A stretch of DNA of 16,715 nt from JBOHSA01 sp050732995 (GTDB lineage: Bacteria; Gemmatimonadota; Gemmatimonadetes; Gemmatimonadales; GWC2-71-9): positions 1 to 16,715 of the forward strand of contig JBOHSA010000007.1 of assembly GCA_050732995.1 (NCBI GenBank), given 5' to 3'. The translations under genes were made by a program, and so were the position numbers. Positions 1 to 6,975 of this stretch are shown here, piece after piece (the stretch's first letter is position 1; every line of letters begins with the position of its first letter). The notes beneath the pieces are model-generated. The model was not told the origin of the DNA. It made no database searches and saw nothing but the letters and a program-made list of their open reading frames with translations.

Positions 1-216
1 CGCTGGCGCAGCTCGTGCCGGGGGGGGGGAGGGGGGGGAGGGGGGGGGGACGCGGCCACCCAGCTGTCCCTGCTCGATGAGCCGCCGGTGGGGGAGGCCC
101 CGGAGACGGAGCGGGATCGCGTGTTAGCTCGGGTGATCGACCAGCTCCGGGACCGGTTCGGGCCCGACGCGGTCACGCGCGCGGGGTCGGAGGAGGCCGG
201 AGCCCCGCCGGATTAA
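1..216 (+). CDS. DNA polymerase IV-like (Y family), C-terminal end, partial, with apparent frameshift
   Basis: This is the 3' end of a gene entering from the left edge. The last frame, ending at TAA 214-216, reads TQLSLLDEPPVG at the start and VIDQLRDRFGPDAVTRAG near the end. That combination, a QLSLL clamp-binding-like motif followed by a short helix and RFGxDAVxRA, is typical of the tail of DinB/Pol IV lesion-bypass polymerases. The first 18 nt fit the family better in another frame (positions 3-20, LAQLVP, like the end of the little-finger domain). The two frames meet inside the G tract at 20-49, where the present sequence has one base too many or two too few. It could be a sequencing or assembly error, a slippage mutation or a real contingency tract. 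The polymerase core lies outside the window, so ImuB or another Y-family member is not excluded. Its stop overlaps the stop of the convergent small gene. Confidence 0.62.
   Translation, partial: RWRSSCRGGGGGGGGGDAATQLSLLDEPPVGEAPETERDRVLARVIDQLRDRFGPDAVTRAGSEEAGAPPD
20..49 (+). repeat. Interrupted poly-G tract (G10-A-G8-A-G10)
   Basis: Three runs of 10, 8 and 10 G, separated by single A residues, lie inside the polymerase C-terminal coding region. In the downstream coding frame they give a run of glycines. The tract is prone to slippage in replication and in sequencing, and four or more G runs can in principle fold into a G-quadruplex. The coding frame appears to change across it. Confidence 0.85.
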
Positions 217-516
217 CGGCGTCCCGCGATGTACCCGATGCCCAGCTGGACGACCTGGTCCGACCCCTCTTCGAAGCGCAGCACGACGATCCAGTTGCCG
301 ACCTCGTAGCCCCACCGCGACGGCCGCACCAGCGACGGCTCGCCCCACCAGCGCCTCGGCGGTCCGCCGGCCGCCCATCTGCTGCACCGTGTCGCACCAC
401 GTCGTGCCCACCGGCAAGGCCGCCACGGGCTCCGGAAGGCGCGGCAGCACGTCCACCGGGGGCGGCCAAGTGGCCGGGGACACGCCGTCCACGAGCATGA
501 CGCTGCCGAGCGTCAC
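213..516 (-). pseudogene. Small hypothetical protein gene with an apparent one-base frameshift
   Basis: A small gene sits directly downstream of the ParB-domain gene. It starts at GTG 516-514, seven bases after a strong GGAGGAG site. The first frame runs from MTLGSVMLVDG to RRTAEALVG. The sensible continuation is in another frame, GEPSLVRPSRWGYEVGN and then NWIVVLRFEEGSDQ, ending GYIAGRR and TAA at 215-213. The switch falls in a CCCC run at 343-346 (GGGG on the coding strand). Removing one base there gives one continuous protein of about 100 residues. The length of 304 nt is not a multiple of three, as expected for a single-base insertion. No family is recognised. The C-terminal part looks like a small beta-rich fold (alternating W, Y, V, I). 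The good ribosome site and the clean second half argue that this is a genuine gene, broken either recently or only in the assembly. Confidence 0.55.
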
Positions 517-520
517 GGCG

Positions 521-1504
521 TCACTCCTCCGGCGGACCTCCGGCGCGGGCGAGCTGGTCGGGCTTGACCTTGCCCGGGTCGAACCGCTGGGCCGCCCCGA
601 GCATTTTCTCCATCGTCTCATCGAAGTCCGCGGTCGCGCCCCGCTTGAACCGCAGCGGGTTGACGCGCGCCACGACGAACGCCCGGAGGTAAGGGCTGTC
701 GAACCCTTTCGCCTTGAGGCCGCCGATCGCTTCGGTGACCGCGGCATTCAGCTCCAGGACGCGCGCGGCGCGCGCGCGGCGCGTCTCGAGCGCCTTGGGG
801 AGCGGAGTCGTCAAGAACCGGTCGCAGCGCTTGAGCACCGCGTGATAGGCGCCGCCCGAGAACCGGCCGTCCTCGCGATAGCAGAACCCCAGGGTGAGCA
901 GGGCCGCTTCCTCGAACTCGTCCTCGAAGGCCTGCTCCGGCCGTTCCTCGAGGGCCGCCAACCCTTCCGCGAGCCGCATCACCTCGAGCGCTTTTTCGCG
1001 GAGGTTGTGGGCCTTCTCGGTGTTCAACAGGAGGATGCGGCGGGCGACTTCCTGCTCGGGCACGACGAGCGCGACGATCGACTGGGCGCCCAGCTGGCGC
1101 AGCGCGCCGAGCCGGTGGTACCCGTTGGGCGACCAGTACTTGCCGTCCTCGGTCCGCACGGCGATCACCGGGTCGAGAAACCGGCCCAGCCGCTCCATGG
1201 CCCGCGCCAGGCGGGCGACGTGGGCTTCCGACAGGTCCCGTTGGTAGGGCGTGGGCTCGACACGCTCGAGCGGCAACCCAGCGAGCAGCTGCCAGTGCCC
1301 GCCCAAGGGGTCCCGATAGGCCCCGATCAGCACGCCGCCGTCCCGCACGATGCCGGCAGCGAGCCGCTCCACGGCGGCCGGTGGCGCGGGCGCGGTCAAC
1401 TGGTCGGCGGCGAGCCCCCGGGAGCCGGCGGCCGCCGCCTCTTTCCGCTGCTTCTTCTCCTTCTTCGGGGCCTGTTTGCCCGTGCCGCGGGCCGGGGCGG
1501 GCAC
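521..1504 (-). CDS. ParB/Spo0J-type nuclease-domain protein (stand-alone ParB-like)
   Basis: A 327-residue soluble protein. Residues 1-25 are a Lys/Gln-rich basic tail. Residues about 78-150 form a ParB N-terminal-like domain: LPLERVEPTPYQR, then LARAMERLGRFLDPVIAV, then NGYHRLGALRQLG, which occupies the place of the GERRxRA nucleotide-binding loop of canonical ParB. The rest (about 150-310) is mainly helical and charged, with no obvious helix-turn-helix that I can name. ParB-fold proteins bind or hydrolyse CTP or act as nucleases. Which applies here cannot be read, because the GxRR arginines are replaced. No ParA is next to it, so a chromosome-partition role is unlikely on this evidence. The GTG start is 1 nt after the stop of the upstream propeller gene, suggesting coupling, although the Shine-Dalgarno match is weak. 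The small frameshifted gene follows closely. Confidence 0.82.
   Translation of the reverse strand: MPAPARGTGKQAPKKEKKQRKEAAAAGSRGLAADQLTAPAPPAAVERLAAGIVRDGGVLIGAYRDPLGGHWQLLAGLPLERVEPTPYQRDLSEAHVARLARAMERLGRFLDPVIAVRTEDGKYWSPNGYHRLGALRQLGAQSIVALVVPEQEVARRILLLNTEKAHNLREKALEVMRLAEGLAALEERPEQAFEDEFEEAALLTLGFCYREDGRFSGGAYHAVLKRCDRFLTTPLPKALETRRARAARVLELNAAVTEAIGGLKAKGFDSPYLRAFVVARVNPLRFKRGATADFDETMEKMLGAAQRFDPGKVKPDQLARAGGPPEE
524..530 (-). promoter_or_regulatory. Ribosome binding site GGAGGAG for the small gene
   Basis: GGAGGAG on the minus strand is made from the last two Glu codons of the ParB-domain gene and lies 7 nt before the GTG at 516. It fixes the start of the small gene and implies translation coupled to termination of the upstream gene. 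Confidence 0.6.
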
Positions 1505-1505
1505 G

Positions 1506-2627
1506 TCAGTTCCGCGGAGCCGTCGCCGGCTCCGTCTTCCAAAGATCGATGCCGCCGGCCATCTGGCCGACGTCCACCGCTGCGACGGCGGCGCGGGCCG
1601 CCAGATCGATGACCTCGACCGTCCCGGGCTCGGAACCGACGCCCTCCACGGAGATGAAGGCGTAGCGATCGTCCGGCGAGATCACAACGCCGTGCACTAC
1701 CCGCCGGCGGGTCGGGATGCGGGCGACCTCCTTGCCGGCGGCGAGGTCGAACAGGGAAATCGAGCGCCCGCGCTTGTTGGTGGCGACGAGCAGGCGACCG
1801 TCCCGTGTGACGGCGAGGTTGTACACGCCGTCCCCGGCGGGAAAGCGCCGGGTGATGGTCCAGGAATCCACCGCGAGCTCGACGATTTCGTTCGCCTTGT
1901 TGCAGGCGACGTAGACTTTCGCGCCGTCCGCCGCGGGCTGGGCCCAGGTGGGGGAACACGTGGGAGCGTGCGCCGGAGGCGGTGCGCTGTGCGCCGTGTG
2001 CTCCGGGGCGGCCGTCGCCAGCCCCTGCACGCCCGCTTCCTCACCCTTCGCGAGACGGAACGAGCGGGCCACGGCGAACGTGCGGGTGTCGATCTCCACC
2101 AGCAGGTCGTCCATCATGCACGCCGAGTAGTGGCGGGTGCCCTGCGGGTTGAGCCGGGACCCGTGCGGCATGGTGCAGGTGGGAATGCGCGCGACCTCGA
2201 TCATTTCGTCGGCCGCCACGACCGACACCGACGAGGGCACGATGTCGCCGTGGAGGTTGAAGTTCACGACGAACGCGAACGCGCCGTCGGGCGTGAGCTG
2301 CAGCGTGGCGGGGAAGTTGCCCAGCTCCACCCGGCCGAGGGTGCGGCCGGTGGCGGCGTCGAGCTTCCAGAGGAATCCGAATGGCTGGCCGTGGGCCGTC
2401 GTGACGAACAGGCTCTTCCGGTCCGGCGAGACCGCCAGGCCGTGCGGGCCGTCGGGATCGGTCGGGAGCAGCCCGATCGGCGCTTCGCGCTCGATGCGGG
2501 CGCCGGCCGGTCCGAAGCGCACGAGCGCGATGCGATCGGTGGCCTCCGAGGCGACAAACACGAGGTAGTCGGACGCCGGCGCCTGCCCGAGGGCGAGCAC
2601 GAGCATGGTGAGAAGCGAACCGTTCAT
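1506..2627 (-). CDS. Secreted YVTN/YncE-type beta-propeller protein
   Basis: 373 residues. A short hydrophobic N-terminus (MNGSLLTMLVLALGQA) looks like a signal peptide but lacks a clear basic n-region. The mature part is a string of propeller blades: HGLAVSPDRKSLFV (62-75), LQLTPDGAFAFVVN (109-122), NLAVTRDGRLLVATN (270-284) and HGVVISPDDRYAFIS (312-326). SPDxxxxFV blades are characteristic of YVTN/YncE-like seven-bladed propellers, which usually act as binding scaffolds in the periplasm. Unusual features are four cysteines (C151 in CTMPHG, C170 in SACMMDD, C224 and C242) and a His/Pro/Ala-rich insertion at about 209-224 (H210, H213, H220) that breaks the blade pattern. Selenium-binding-protein or amine-dehydrogenase-like propellers are alternatives. 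ATG at 2627 is preceded by a weak AGG. The ParB-domain gene follows 1 nt later. Confidence 0.8.
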   Translation of the reverse strand: MNGSLLTMLVLALGQAPASDYLVFVASEATDRIALVRFGPAGARIEREAPIGLLPTDPDGPHGLAVSPDRKSLFVTTAHGQPFGFLWKLDAATGRTLGRVELGNFPATLQLTPDGAFAFVVNFNLHGDIVPSSVSVVAADEMIEVARIPTCTMPHGSRLNPQGTRHYSACMMDDLLVEIDTRTFAVARSFRLAKGEEAGVQGLATAAPEHTAHSAPPPAHAPTCSPTWAQPAADGAKVYVACNKANEIVELAVDSWTITRRFPAGDGVYNLAVTRDGRLLVATNKRGRSISLFDLAAGKEVARIPTRRRVVHGVVISPDDRYAFISVEGVGSEPGTVEVIDLAARAAVAAVDVGQMAGGIDLWKTEPATAPRN

Positions 2628-2707
2628 GCGACCTGCGGTCTCCCGTCCGGGAAAGCGCCGAAGTAGATTCTCGGTTTCAATCTAACCCCTCAACTCTGGA
2701 ACCGCCG
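2628..2707. promoter_or_regulatory. Divergent intergenic region between two propeller genes
   Basis: Eighty bases separate the start codons of two divergently transcribed secreted propeller genes, so the promoters of both must lie here or in the coding starts. The central part (about 2665-2700) is clearly poorer in GC than its surroundings, as expected for a promoter. On the minus strand a TTGAGG hexamer is a possible -35, but its -10 partner is poor. I assign no definite promoter. Confidence 0.35.
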
Positions 2708-4741
2708 ATGATGGTGCACGTTCTCGTCGCTCTCGCCGCGGCGCAGCAGCCGCAGCCGCCCGTTCAGGCGCTGTCACCTTCGCCCGTCGCCGAAGTCCTC
2801 GTGACGCCGAACGGCGGCGTTCTCACGCCGGGCGACACGCTGCGGTTCCGGGCCGAGGCGCGGGATTCGGCCGGCCGGCTGATGGAGAACGTCCGGATCC
2901 GGTTCGTGGCCGCCGGCGGCCGGTTCGAGGGCAGCGTGGACTCGACGGGGCTCGTCACGGCGGGGGCGACGGGCACGATCGGCGTGGCGGCGGTCGCCAT
3001 CGTGCCCGGCGCCCGGCCGGCCGTCAAGCGCGTCGAGGTGAGGATCGTTCCCGGGCCGGCGGCGCGGATCACTTTGTCGCCGCGGCTCACCAGGCTCGTC
3101 GTGGGGCAGCGGGTCCGGCTCAGCGCGACCGCCTTCTCGAAGGCGGGGGACCGGCGCGAGGATCGCGCGACATGGCGCAGCGCCAGTCCCGCCGTGGCGC
3201 GCGTCGACGCGAACGGCCTGGTCGTGGGCGTGGCCCCCGGCCGCACCACCATCACGGCAGCGATCGGCGCTGGGGGGGGGGCGCGAGCGGCGGTCGAGCG
3301 CCTGGCGCTCGAGGTGGTCGCCAACACGATCGCCTCGGTCGAAATGGCCCCGCGCGAGGCCATGGCCAGGCAGGGCGACGTGATCCGGTTCAGCGTGCGG
3401 GCGCTCACGGCCGCCGGCCGAGAGATCCCGGGACTTACCCCCACCTGGAGCTTCTCCCCCGGCCACGGCGTGCTCACCGGGGAAGGAGCGTTCGTCGGCT
3501 ACGAGCCGGGCGAATACGTCGTGAGCGTGGGCTTCGGACGCGCGAGTGCGCAGGCGACGGTGACGCTGGAGCCGCGGGGCGTCCGGCGCCCCGTCGAAGT
3601 GGTGGGTCGCCTGCCGCGCTCCCTGTTCACTACCGAGGAAGTGTGGGTCCATCCGAGCGGCAAGTACGCCTACCTGGGCACCGGGAGCGGCGGCGACCGG
3701 ATGTACGCCATCGATGTCACCAATCCGGCGAGCCCGGTCGTGACCGACTCGATCGTGGCGAACACCCGGCGCGTGAACGACATCATGACCACCCCCGACG
3801 GCAAGTTCCTCGTGTTCACGCGGGAGGGCGCGGCCGACCGCCGGAACGGCATCGTGATCGCGTCGCTCGAGGATCCGGCGCACCCCAAACCGATCGCGGA
3901 ATTCACCGAGGGCGTGACCGCGGGCGTCCACTCGGCCTTCGTGTACCGGCAGGAGCAGTACGGCACGCACGTGTATCTCACGAACGACGGCACCGGCGCG
4001 CTGCACATCCTGGACATCGGGGATCCGTATCACCCGAAGGAGGTGGCCCAGTTCCGCACCGACCGGCCCGACGCCGGCCGCACGTTGCACGACGTCGACG
4101 TGCAGGACGGGCTGGCCTACCTGTCGTACTGGAACGATGGGCTGGTCGTGCTCGACGTCGGCAACGGGATCGCGGGCGGCAGCCCGTCCAACCCGCAGCT
4201 CGTGTCGCAGTACAAGTACGATCTGAACGCGCTGTACCGAGACGTCGAGGCGCGGCACGGCCCCGGGTTCATCCGGGGCACCCACACCGCGTGGCGCCAC
4301 AAGAACTACGTCTTCATCGCCGACGAGGTGTTCCCCGCCGGCGCCGTCGAAGGGGCGAAGGACGCCGCGGCGTTCCGCGCGTTCGGCCGCCTACAGGTGC
4401 TCGACGTCTCCGATCTCAAGCATCCGCGCGCCGTGGCGTGGTACGAGCCGGAATACGGCGGCGTGCACAACGTTTGGGTGGCGGGCGACACGCTGTACCT
4501 CGGCGCCTACAACGGCGGGTTCCACGTGTTCGACGTGTCGGGAGAGCTGCTGGGTGATCTGCGGGCGCAGCAGCGGCAGCTGGTGCACGTCCACACGGGC
4601 GACATGGACGGCAACGTCAAGAACACCCCGATGACGTGGGGTGTCGTGGTGAAGGACGGCCTGGCCTACGTGAACGACATGTACAACGGATTGTGGATCG
4701 TACGGATCAAGCCGCCGCTCACCGCGCCGCCGATCCCTTGA
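2708..4741 (+). CDS. Secreted Ig-like (BIG2) plus LVIVD-repeat beta-propeller protein
   Basis: 677 residues. A short hydrophobic leader (1-12, MMVHVLVALAAA) is followed by a Pro/Gln linker. Residues about 27-115, 118-205 and 208-288 are three Ig-like modules of bacterial Ig type (for example the SPAVARVDANGLVVGVAPGRTT pattern at about 160-181, the classic BIG2 ending). Residues about 297-668 carry LVIVD-type blades: MYAIDVTNPASPVV (332-345), LHILDIGDPYHPKEV (432-446), GLVVLDVGNG (478-487), LQVLDVSDLKHPRAV (562-576), FHVFDVSGE (605-613) and GLWIVRI (661-667). The architecture is that of an exported surface or periplasmic binding protein. No catalytic residues are evident. The G10 run at 3272-3281 encodes the GGG near residue 190. 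The stop lies 23 nt inside the convergent M20 gene. Confidence 0.85.
   Translation: MMVHVLVALAAAQQPQPPVQALSPSPVAEVLVTPNGGVLTPGDTLRFRAEARDSAGRLMENVRIRFVAAGGRFEGSVDSTGLVTAGATGTIGVAAVAIVPGARPAVKRVEVRIVPGPAARITLSPRLTRLVVGQRVRLSATAFSKAGDRREDRATWRSASPAVARVDANGLVVGVAPGRTTITAAIGAGGGARAAVERLALEVVANTIASVEMAPREAMARQGDVIRFSVRALTAAGREIPGLTPTWSFSPGHGVLTGEGAFVGYEPGEYVVSVGFGRASAQATVTLEPRGVRRPVEVVGRLPRSLFTTEEVWVHPSGKYAYLGTGSGGDRMYAIDVTNPASPVVTDSIVANTRRVNDIMTTPDGKFLVFTREGAADRRNGIVIASLEDPAHPKPIAEFTEGVTAGVHSAFVYRQEQYGTHVYLTNDGTGALHILDIGDPYHPKEVAQFRTDRPDAGRTLHDVDVQDGLAYLSYWNDGLVVLDVGNGIAGGSPSNPQLVSQYKYDLNALYRDVEARHGPGFIRGTHTAWRHKNYVFIADEVFPAGAVEGAKDAAAFRAFGRLQVLDVSDLKHPRAVAWYEPEYGGVHNVWVAGDTLYLGAYNGGFHVFDVSGELLGDLRAQQRQLVHVHTGDMDGNVKNTPMTWGVVVKDGLAYVNDMYNGLWIVRIKPPLTAPPIP
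3272..3281 (+). repeat. G10 homopolymer inside the Ig-LVIVD propeller gene
   Basis: Ten consecutive G encode three glycines and part of an alanine codon at about residues 189-192, at the end of the second Ig-like module. The reading frame is intact across it. A slip would truncate the protein before the propeller. Confidence 0.8.
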
Positions 4742-6002
4742 GGTAGTCCACCAGCACGTTCGCCATGGCGCGGATCCCCACGGGGATCGCGCTGTCGTCG
4801 GCCCGGAAGGTCGGCGTGTGGTGGTCGCCCGACGTGGTGCCAGCCTTGACCACCCCGAGCCGGAAATAGAAGCCGGGCACCACGTTCGCGAAGTAGGAGA
4901 AATCCTCGGCCGGCATCCACGGCGGGAGCTCGACGACGTTATCGGCACCGGTGGCGCGCGCCAGGGTCGGCGCCATCCGCCGCGTGAGTGCGACGTCGTT
5001 GATCGTGACCGGCACGTTGCGGTTGTATTCGAGCTCGTAGGCCCCGCCGCCCGCCGCGGTGATCCCGGCCAGGATCTCCCGCATCCGCCGCTCCACCGTA
5101 TTCTGCGCCTCGGCGCTGAACGTCCGCACCGTCCCCTGGAGCTCGACCTCGCCCGGGATGATGTTGAAGCGCGTGCCGCCCCGGATGATCCCCACGGTCA
5201 CCACGCTCGGCTCGAGCGGCGACAGGTTGCGGGAACGAATCGTTTGCAGCGCCGTCACGACCTGCGCCGCCAGCACCACGGGGTCTACGCTCAGCTCGGG
5301 CGTCGCGCCGTGCGACTGGCGGCCTTTGACGAGGATCCGGAAATGGTCCGAGGCGGCGAGCGCCGGGCCGGCGGTGTAGCCGAGCTTCCCGACCGGGAGC
5401 GCGGCCGCGGCGTGCAGGCCGAACACCGCGCTCGGCCGCGGGTTGTCGAGCACGCCCTCCTCCACCATCAACCGCGCGCCGCCCCGCTCACCCGGCGGCG
5501 CCCCTTCCTCGGCGGGTTGGAAGATGAACTTCACCGTCCCCGGCAGCTCGTTCTTCATCCCGGCGAGCACCGAGGCGACGCCGAGCTGCACCGCGACGTG
5601 GATGTCGTGGCCGCAGGCGTGCGAGATGCCCACCTCTTGGCCCAGGTACGTCCCGCGCTTCGTGGACCGGAATGGGAAGTCGGTCGCCTCGGTCACCGGC
5701 AGCGCGTCCATGTCGGCGCGCACCGCGACGACCGGACCGGGTCGGCGCCCCCGCAAGACCGCGACGACCCCCGTGTACGCGATGCCCGTATCGACCGCGA
5801 AGCCCAACCGGCGCAGGTACTGCGCCACCAGGCGCGCCGTCTCGACCTCGCGGTTGCCCAGCTCCGGATTCTGGTGGATGCGGTGGCGGATCTCGGTGAT
5901 CTCGGGGACGACGCGGGCGATCGCGCGATCGAGGGCGGGATCCTGAGCCCGGAGCAGGGCGAGCGGCGTAAAGGCCAGGAGCGCAATGTTTCTTGCGAGC
6001 AT
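4719..6002 (-). CDS. Secreted M20D-family amidohydrolase / peptidase (hippurate hydrolase-like)
   Basis: 427 residues, the usual length for the family plus a leader. Residues 1-20 (MLARNIALLAFTPLALLRAQ) form a signal peptide, so it should act in the periplasm. Metal and active-site residues of the M20D subgroup are present: RADMDALP with D97, ACGHD with C130 and H132, PAEEG with E165/E166, GLHAA with H197, and GDHHTPTF with H394/H395. The dimerisation (lid) domain spans about 212-325 and includes GRQSHGATPELSVDP. Relatives remove acyl groups from N-acyl amino acids or indole-3-acetyl conjugates; the substrate here is unknown. The ATG at 6002 follows TGGAG by 5 nt. The last 23 nt overlap the 3' end of the propeller gene on the other strand. 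Upstream lie the heptamer array and the ACT-domain gene. Confidence 0.93.
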   Translation of the reverse strand: MLARNIALLAFTPLALLRAQDPALDRAIARVVPEITEIRHRIHQNPELGNREVETARLVAQYLRRLGFAVDTGIAYTGVVAVLRGRRPGPVVAVRADMDALPVTEATDFPFRSTKRGTYLGQEVGISHACGHDIHVAVQLGVASVLAGMKNELPGTVKFIFQPAEEGAPPGERGGARLMVEEGVLDNPRPSAVFGLHAAAALPVGKLGYTAGPALAASDHFRILVKGRQSHGATPELSVDPVVLAAQVVTALQTIRSRNLSPLEPSVVTVGIIRGGTRFNIIPGEVELQGTVRTFSAEAQNTVERRMREILAGITAAGGGAYELEYNRNVPVTINDVALTRRMAPTLARATGADNVVELPPWMPAEDFSYFANVVPGFYFRLGVVKAGTTSGDHHTPTFRADDSAIPVGIRAMANVLVDYLKGSAAR

Positions 6003-6017
6003 TGGGACTCCAGAATT

Positions 6018-6089
6018 GCGGATTTCGGATTGCGGGTTGCGGAGTGTCCGGGAGGAAGGTCAATCCGTATTCCGCACTCCGCATTCCGC
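6018..6089. repeat. Inverted array of heptamers (four GCGGATT-like units, 16-nt spacer, four complementary units)
   Basis: The plus strand carries GCGGATT, TCGGATT, GCGGGTT and GCGGAGT at 6018-6045. After a 16-nt spacer come AATCCGT, ATTCCGC, ACTCCGC and ATTCCGC at 6062-6089, the same unit in inverse orientation. The two arms can pair imperfectly into a hairpin of about 28 bp. It lies between the ACT-domain gene and the M20 gene on the minus strand, so in RNA it could act as a terminator, attenuator or stability element. It could also be an intergenic repeat of unknown origin. No U-tract follows on either strand. Confidence 0.8.
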
Positions 6090-6094
6090 TTTGG

Positions 6095-6505
6095 TTACAG
6101 GGCTCCCAGGACCGACCCGGCCTTGCCCACGTCGCGCGGCTTGACCCAGAGGAGCGCTCCATAGCGGCCGCCGGCGGCGCAGATGCCCTCCACCGCGGTG
6201 ACGTTGATCTTCGCGGCGCCCAGCCGGCCCAGGAGACCCGCCATCGCGCCGACCCGGTCGTCGCCGTCGATCAGGAACACGGTCTTGGGCTTGCTGAGCT
6301 TGAGCTTCGCCGCCTTCGCCGCGGCGACGAAGGCGATTCCGTCCGCCGGCACGAAGTCGAGCTGCGACTTGCGGGCGCTGGGAAATGCGTGGAACGCCAG
6401 CAGATTGACGCCCGCTCTCCGAAACACGTCCAAGATGCGGGCTCCCTCACCCGGCTTGTCCGGGGCGATGGTGTAGTAGTAGTCGGCCTTCCGGATCGTA
6501 TCCAT
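6095..6505 (-). CDS. Tandem ACT-domain protein
   Basis: 136 residues. Two ACT-like halves: residues about 9-65 (YYYTIAPDKPGEGARILDVF, then AGVNLLAFHAFP) and about 73-133 (KTVFLIDGDDRVGAMAGLLGRL, then AAKINVTAVEGICA). ACT domains bind amino acids or other small ligands and regulate enzymes. As a stand-alone protein it is probably a regulatory subunit or sensor, with the ligand unknown. An ATG-less upstream extension is open to about 6667, but the start at 6505 is supported by AGGAG at 6512-6516 with 6-nt spacing and by the start of the domain. The DUF4349 remnant ends 35 nt upstream in the same direction. The heptamer array separates it from the M20 gene downstream. Confidence 0.85.
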   Translation of the reverse strand: MDTIRKADYYYTIAPDKPGEGARILDVFRRAGVNLLAFHAFPSARKSQLDFVPADGIAFVAAAKAAKLKLSKPKTVFLIDGDDRVGAMAGLLGRLGAAKINVTAVEGICAAGGRYGALLWVKPRDVGKAGSVLGAL

Positions 6506-6511
6506 GAATGG

Positions 6512-6516
6512 CTCCT
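6512..6516 (-). promoter_or_regulatory. Ribosome binding site AGGAG of the ACT-domain gene
   Basis: AGGAG on the minus strand, 6 nt before ATG 6505-6503. It decides in favour of the short start over the open frame that extends to about 6667. Confidence 0.6.
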
Positions 6517-6540
6517 GGTAGCAGCTGCTGTAAGGTCCGC

Positions 6541-6933
6541 TCAGGCCTCCGTCGGCGCAACCGGGTGCGTCTTCCGCCAGCACCGCACCAGCGCCCACGC
6601 GGAAATCGCCATGACGCCTAGTGGGAGCACGATCCCCAGGGACTGAACGACCAGCGCGAGCAGCCACACGAAGTTCCGCCAGGCTTGCTTGAAAGCTTCT
6701 CCCATCAGACTGACGCCGACTCGGCCTACCACTGGCCGGGGCTCATGGAGGGTGACGGTGAGCGTACTGACCGCGGTGTGGGCGCGGAGGTAGCGGAGCC
6801 GTCCCTCGTAACGCTCGATCTCCTCACGCACCCGGGCGAGAGTCTGCTCGACCTCGAGCACGTCCTTGAGCTTGGCGGTCCGGCTTGCCAGAATGCCGAT
6901 CAGGCGCTGCTCGAGCCGCCGGGCGTTGGACAT
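6541..6933 (-). CDS. DUF4349-domain protein, C-terminal part only (probable 5'-truncated remnant)
   Basis: From the first ATG this is 130 residues. Residues 1-50 are a coiled-coil (ARRLEQRLIGILASRTAKL and then VLEVEQTLARVREEIERYEGRLRYLR), followed by STLTVTLHEP (56-65) and a transmembrane segment at about 86-117, then a basic cytoplasmic tail. This matches the C-terminal half of DUF4349 membrane proteins, which are normally about 250-300 residues with a lipoprotein-like N-terminus and a periplasmic domain. The family-like sequence continues upstream of the ATG in the same frame (EEFVDVTAR, 6934-6960), but no ATG, GTG or TTG start occurs in the frame I followed to about 7077, and no ribosome site precedes the ATG. 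The gene therefore looks cut at about 6960, next to the divergent DUF805 gene. Expression is doubtful. Confidence 0.62.
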   Translation of the reverse strand: MSNARRLEQRLIGILASRTAKLKDVLEVEQTLARVREEIERYEGRLRYLRAHTAVSTLTVTLHEPRPVVGRVGVSLMGEAFKQAWRNFVWLLALVVQSLGIVLPLGVMAISAWALVRCWRKTHPVAPTEA

Positions 6934-6975
6934 CCGCGCGGTGACGTCTACGAACTCCTCGGGGGAGATTGGCGC

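Noticed and set aside
20..49. G-quadruplex regulatory element
   Set aside because: The tract could fold so, but it lies inside a coding 3' end and nothing shows function; it is reported only as a slippery repeat.
389..1612. Long plus-strand open frame of 407 codons
   Set aside because: It is antisense to the ParB-domain and propeller genes, has Arg/Gly/Pro-rich composition without domains, and reflects high GC content.
3172..4557. Plus-strand open frame of 461 codons inside the LVIVD gene
   Set aside because: Arg-rich shadow in another frame of a clear propeller gene.
6095..6667. Longer ACT-domain protein of 190 residues
   Set aside because: The extra N-terminus overlaps the DUF4349 gene and has no domain; AGGAG before ATG 6505 marks the real start.
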